From NCBI GenBank assembly GCA_019414545.1, contig DXLV01000027.1, forward strand, positions 21,432 to 28,541: a DNA stretch of 7,110 nucleotides. The letters run 5' to 3'. This DNA comes from Collinsella sp. (GTDB lineage: Bacteria; Actinomycetota; Coriobacteriia; Coriobacteriales; Coriobacteriaceae). Position 1 is the first letter of the stretch. Each line of letters begins with the position of its first letter. This document shows positions 5,194-7,110 of the stretch, piece by piece. The translations under genes and the position numbers were made by a program. The notes beneath the pieces were generated by a model that was not told where the DNA came from, did no database searches, and saw only the letters and a list, made by a program, of their open reading frames with translations.

Positions 5194-6506
5194 CCCGCAT
5201 CACACCGTCCCCGCTCAAGGGCACTGTTCCCGCCATCGCATCCAAGTCGATGGCGCACCGCCTGATCATCTGCGCCGCACTCGCCAACGGCGAGACGCAC
5301 GTCGCCTGCAATACCACCTGCGCCGACATCGAGGCCACGGTGCGCTGCCTTACGGCGCTGGGTGCCCGCATCGAGACCGTCGAGGATGGCTTCCAGGTCC
5401 ATCCCACTATGAAGAGTATTGAGTTTGGCCTGCTCAAGGCACTTGCCGGCGGCACGCTCGACTGCGGCGAGAGCGGCTCCACCCTCCGCTTTATGCTGCC
5501 CGTCGCTTGCGCGCTGGGCGCAGAGGCCACCTTTGTGGGCCAGGGCCGCCTGGGCGCCCGCCCCCTCTCCCCGCTCTCAGACGAGATCATCGCCGCCGGC
5601 TGCGACCTGCAGGGTCTGGGCGGCTTTCCGCTCAAGACGAGCGGCCGCATGCGCCCGGGCACCTTTATGCTGCCGGGCAATGTGAGCTCGCAGTACATCT
5701 CGGGCCTGCTGTTGGCGGCCCCGCTGCTGTCCCAGCCCTCCTGCGTGCAGGCGACCGGGCTCATCGAGAGCCGTCCCTACATCAACCTGACGATCCAGGC
5801 CATGAAGGCCTTCGGTGTCGAGGTCAACGTCGAGCGCATCCCCGCCAAGAATGGCAAGCCCGAGGTCACAAACTTCCGCGTAACCAGTGGCTCGTACCGC
5901 ACGCCCGGCAGCGTGGCCGTCGAGGGCGATTGGTCCAATGCGGCCTTTTGGCTGTGTGCCGGCGCCATCGGCACCGACCCCATCACCGTGGAAGGCGTAT
6001 CACTGAGCTCCGCGCAGGGCGACCGCAACGTGCTCGCCGCGCTTTCGCGCTTTGGTGCCCGCATCGTGCGCTCCACCAACGCCGCCACCGTGCAGTCCGA
6101 CAAACTCGCCGGCTTTGAGATGGGCGCCCACGACATTCCCGACCTGGTGCCCGTTATCTCTGCCGTGGCATCGCTGGCGCAGGGCCGCACCTTTATCCGC
6201 GATTGTGCCCGTCTGCGCATCAAGGAATCCGACCGCTTGGTCACCACCACCCGCGAGCTCACCGCGCTGGGCGCGCAGGTGCGCATTGCCGGCGACGACC
6301 TCATCATCAAGGGCGTCGACGCCTTTACCGGCGGCGAGGTCGATTCGCACAACGACCATCGCATCGCCATGATGGCCGCTATCGCCGCGAGCCGCGCCAC
6401 CGGCGAGGTCGTGATCCACGGTGCCGAGGCCGTCAACAAGTCCTATCCCGATTTCTTCGACCACTACCGCCTGCTGGGCGGCAAGGTCACACTCGAGGAG
6501 GAATAG
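5187..6506 (+). CDS. aroA: 3-phosphoshikimate 1-carboxyvinyltransferase (EPSP synthase)
   Basis: Transfers enolpyruvyl from PEP to shikimate-3-phosphate, the sixth shikimate step and the target of glyphosate. The 439-residue protein spans both globular domains of the family. Visible active-site elements are SKSMAHR (K20, R25), the PEP-loop GESGSTLRF (94-102, with R101), SSQYISGLLLAAPL, DIPDLVP with D319 as the expected catalytic Asp, RIKESDRL (K346, E347, R350) and HNDHR (388-392). The E. coli counterparts are K22, R100, D313, K340, E341, R344 and D384-R386. The PEP-loop is the GESGST variant instead of GNAGTAMRP: G97 matches E. coli G96, but F102 stands where E. coli has P101. The class II (CP4-type) signatures were not seen. 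It overlaps the end of aroB as ATGCTAG, which suggests translational coupling. Confidence 0.97.
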   Translation: MLARITPSPLKGTVPAIASKSMAHRLIICAALANGETHVACNTTCADIEATVRCLTALGARIETVEDGFQVHPTMKSIEFGLLKALAGGTLDCGESGSTLRFMLPVACALGAEATFVGQGRLGARPLSPLSDEIIAAGCDLQGLGGFPLKTSGRMRPGTFMLPGNVSSQYISGLLLAAPLLSQPSCVQATGLIESRPYINLTIQAMKAFGVEVNVERIPAKNGKPEVTNFRVTSGSYRTPGSVAVEGDWSNAAFWLCAGAIGTDPITVEGVSLSSAQGDRNVLAALSRFGARIVRSTNAATVQSDKLAGFEMGAHDIPDLVPVISAVASLAQGRTFIRDCARLRIKESDRLVTTTRELTALGAQVRIAGDDLIIKGVDAFTGGEVDSHNDHRIAMMAAIAASRATGEVVIHGAEAVNKSYPDFFDHYRLLGGKVTLEEE

Positions 6507-6507
6507 C

Positions 6508-7110
6508 ATGTCCTCGACCTTTGGCAACGTCTTGCACTTAAGCATCTTCGGCCAGTCGCACTCCCCCGCCATCGGCTGCTCCCTCGATGGCATCCCGGCG
6601 GGCATCGCTGTTGACCAGGAGCGGCTGCAGGCCTTCCTTGACCGTCGTGCCCCCGGTCGCGACGAGACCGCGACCAAACGCCGCGAGGCCGACGCCGCGC
6701 ATATCATTGCCGGCGTGGTCGATGGACATACCACCGGCGCGCCCATCGCCGCGATTATCGAGAACACCAACACGCGCTCCAAGGATTACTCCGAGCTGCG
6801 CCGCAAGCCCCGTCCCGGACATGCGGACTTCCCTGCGCGCGTGAAGTATCACAACATGCACGATGTCGCCGGCGGCGGGCATTTCTCCGGCCGCCTAACG
6901 GCACCCCTGTGCATCGCCGGCGGCATTGCGCTGCAGGCACTCGAGGCCCGCGGCATTAAAGTGATGGCGCATGTGGCGCAGATCGGCGGTATCTCCGACC
7001 TGCCGATGGACGACATGGTCTATCGCGAGGCCGACCGCAAGGCGATCCTTACGAACGATCTGCCGTGCATTGACGCCGCCGCAGCCGGCCGCATGCGCGA
7101 GGAGATCCTA
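6508..7110 (+). CDS. aroC: Chorismate synthase (N-terminal part, 3' end outside window)
   Basis: Converts 5-enolpyruvylshikimate-3-phosphate to chorismate by anti-1,4-elimination with reduced FMN, the last common step of the pathway. The window holds 201 codons of an expected 350-390, cut by the right edge rather than by a stop. Visible: STFGNVLHLSIFGQSHS with H18, then GCSLDGIPAGI, RRAPGRDE, TGAPIAAIIENTNTRSKDY, RPGHAD with H105, and AGGGHFSGRLTAPL. H18 and H105 match the two catalytic histidines described for the family (for example H10 and H110 in Streptococcus pneumoniae). The usual GESHG signature reads GQSHS here. The ATG lies 1 nt after the aroA stop, with a strong GAGGAGG (6495-6501) 6 nt upstream, so it continues the operon. 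Confidence 0.95.
   Translation, partial: MSSTFGNVLHLSIFGQSHSPAIGCSLDGIPAGIAVDQERLQAFLDRRAPGRDETATKRREADAAHIIAGVVDGHTTGAPIAAIIENTNTRSKDYSELRRKPRPGHADFPARVKYHNMHDVAGGGHFSGRLTAPLCIAGGIALQALEARGIKVMAHVAQIGGISDLPMDDMVYREADRKAILTNDLPCIDAAAAGRMREEIL

Overview
The window is GC-rich, densely coding bacterial chromosome. G/C-rich codons, a CtpE-type P-ATPase, a single tRNA-Arg(CCG) and a compact aromatic-amino-acid operon suggest a high-GC Gram-positive. The wording of several motifs (EPSP synthase GESGSTLRF, chorismate synthase GQSHS and GGGHFSGRLTAP) leans towards Coriobacteriia, for example a Collinsella-like gut actinobacterium. That placement is recalled family resemblance, not a search result.

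Layout. Positions 1-1754 (minus strand) hold the first 584 codons of a cation-transporting P-type ATPase that runs off the left edge. Behind its start lies a compact minus-strand tRNA-Arg(CCG) unit: an intrinsic terminator (1785-1819), the tRNA with encoded CCA (1831-1907), and a clear promoter (TATAAT at 1919-1924, TTGTTA at 1943-1948). The divergent intergenic region up to 2109 also holds the leader of the plus-strand aro operon. The rest of the window is that operon, which leaves at the right edge: DAHP synthase type I-beta (aroF), prephenate dehydrogenase (tyrA), 3-dehydroquinate synthase (aroB), EPSP synthase (aroA) and a partial chorismate synthase (aroC). The genes are tightly packed (3-nt gap, 36-nt gap, 7-nt overlap, 1-nt gap), each with its own Shine-Dalgarno sequence, so one polycistronic transcript is likely.

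How the genes work together. AroF condenses PEP and erythrose-4-phosphate to DAHP, AroB closes the ring to 3-dehydroquinate, AroA adds enolpyruvyl to shikimate-3-phosphate, AroC makes chorismate, and TyrA takes prephenate towards tyrosine. Dehydroquinase, shikimate dehydrogenase, shikimate kinase and chorismate mutase/prephenate dehydratase are absent here and may lie downstream or elsewhere. TyrA lacks an ACT domain, whereas AroF has the N-terminal ferredoxin-like regulatory domain, so allosteric control probably sits at the first step.

The least ordinary part is the aro leader (about 1990-2113). An intrinsic-terminator-like hairpin ends 33 nt before the aroF start codon. Just upstream is a 24-bp near-perfect inverted repeat that contains a TATAAA box, and whose left arm could alternatively pair with the terminator's 5' arm. 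A 24-codon ORF with a Tyr codon at the foot of the terminator stem overlaps the aroF start as ATGA. Repressor control and transcription attenuation are both compatible with the sequence, and neither is proven. No mobile element, CRISPR array or clearly novel protein system was seen.
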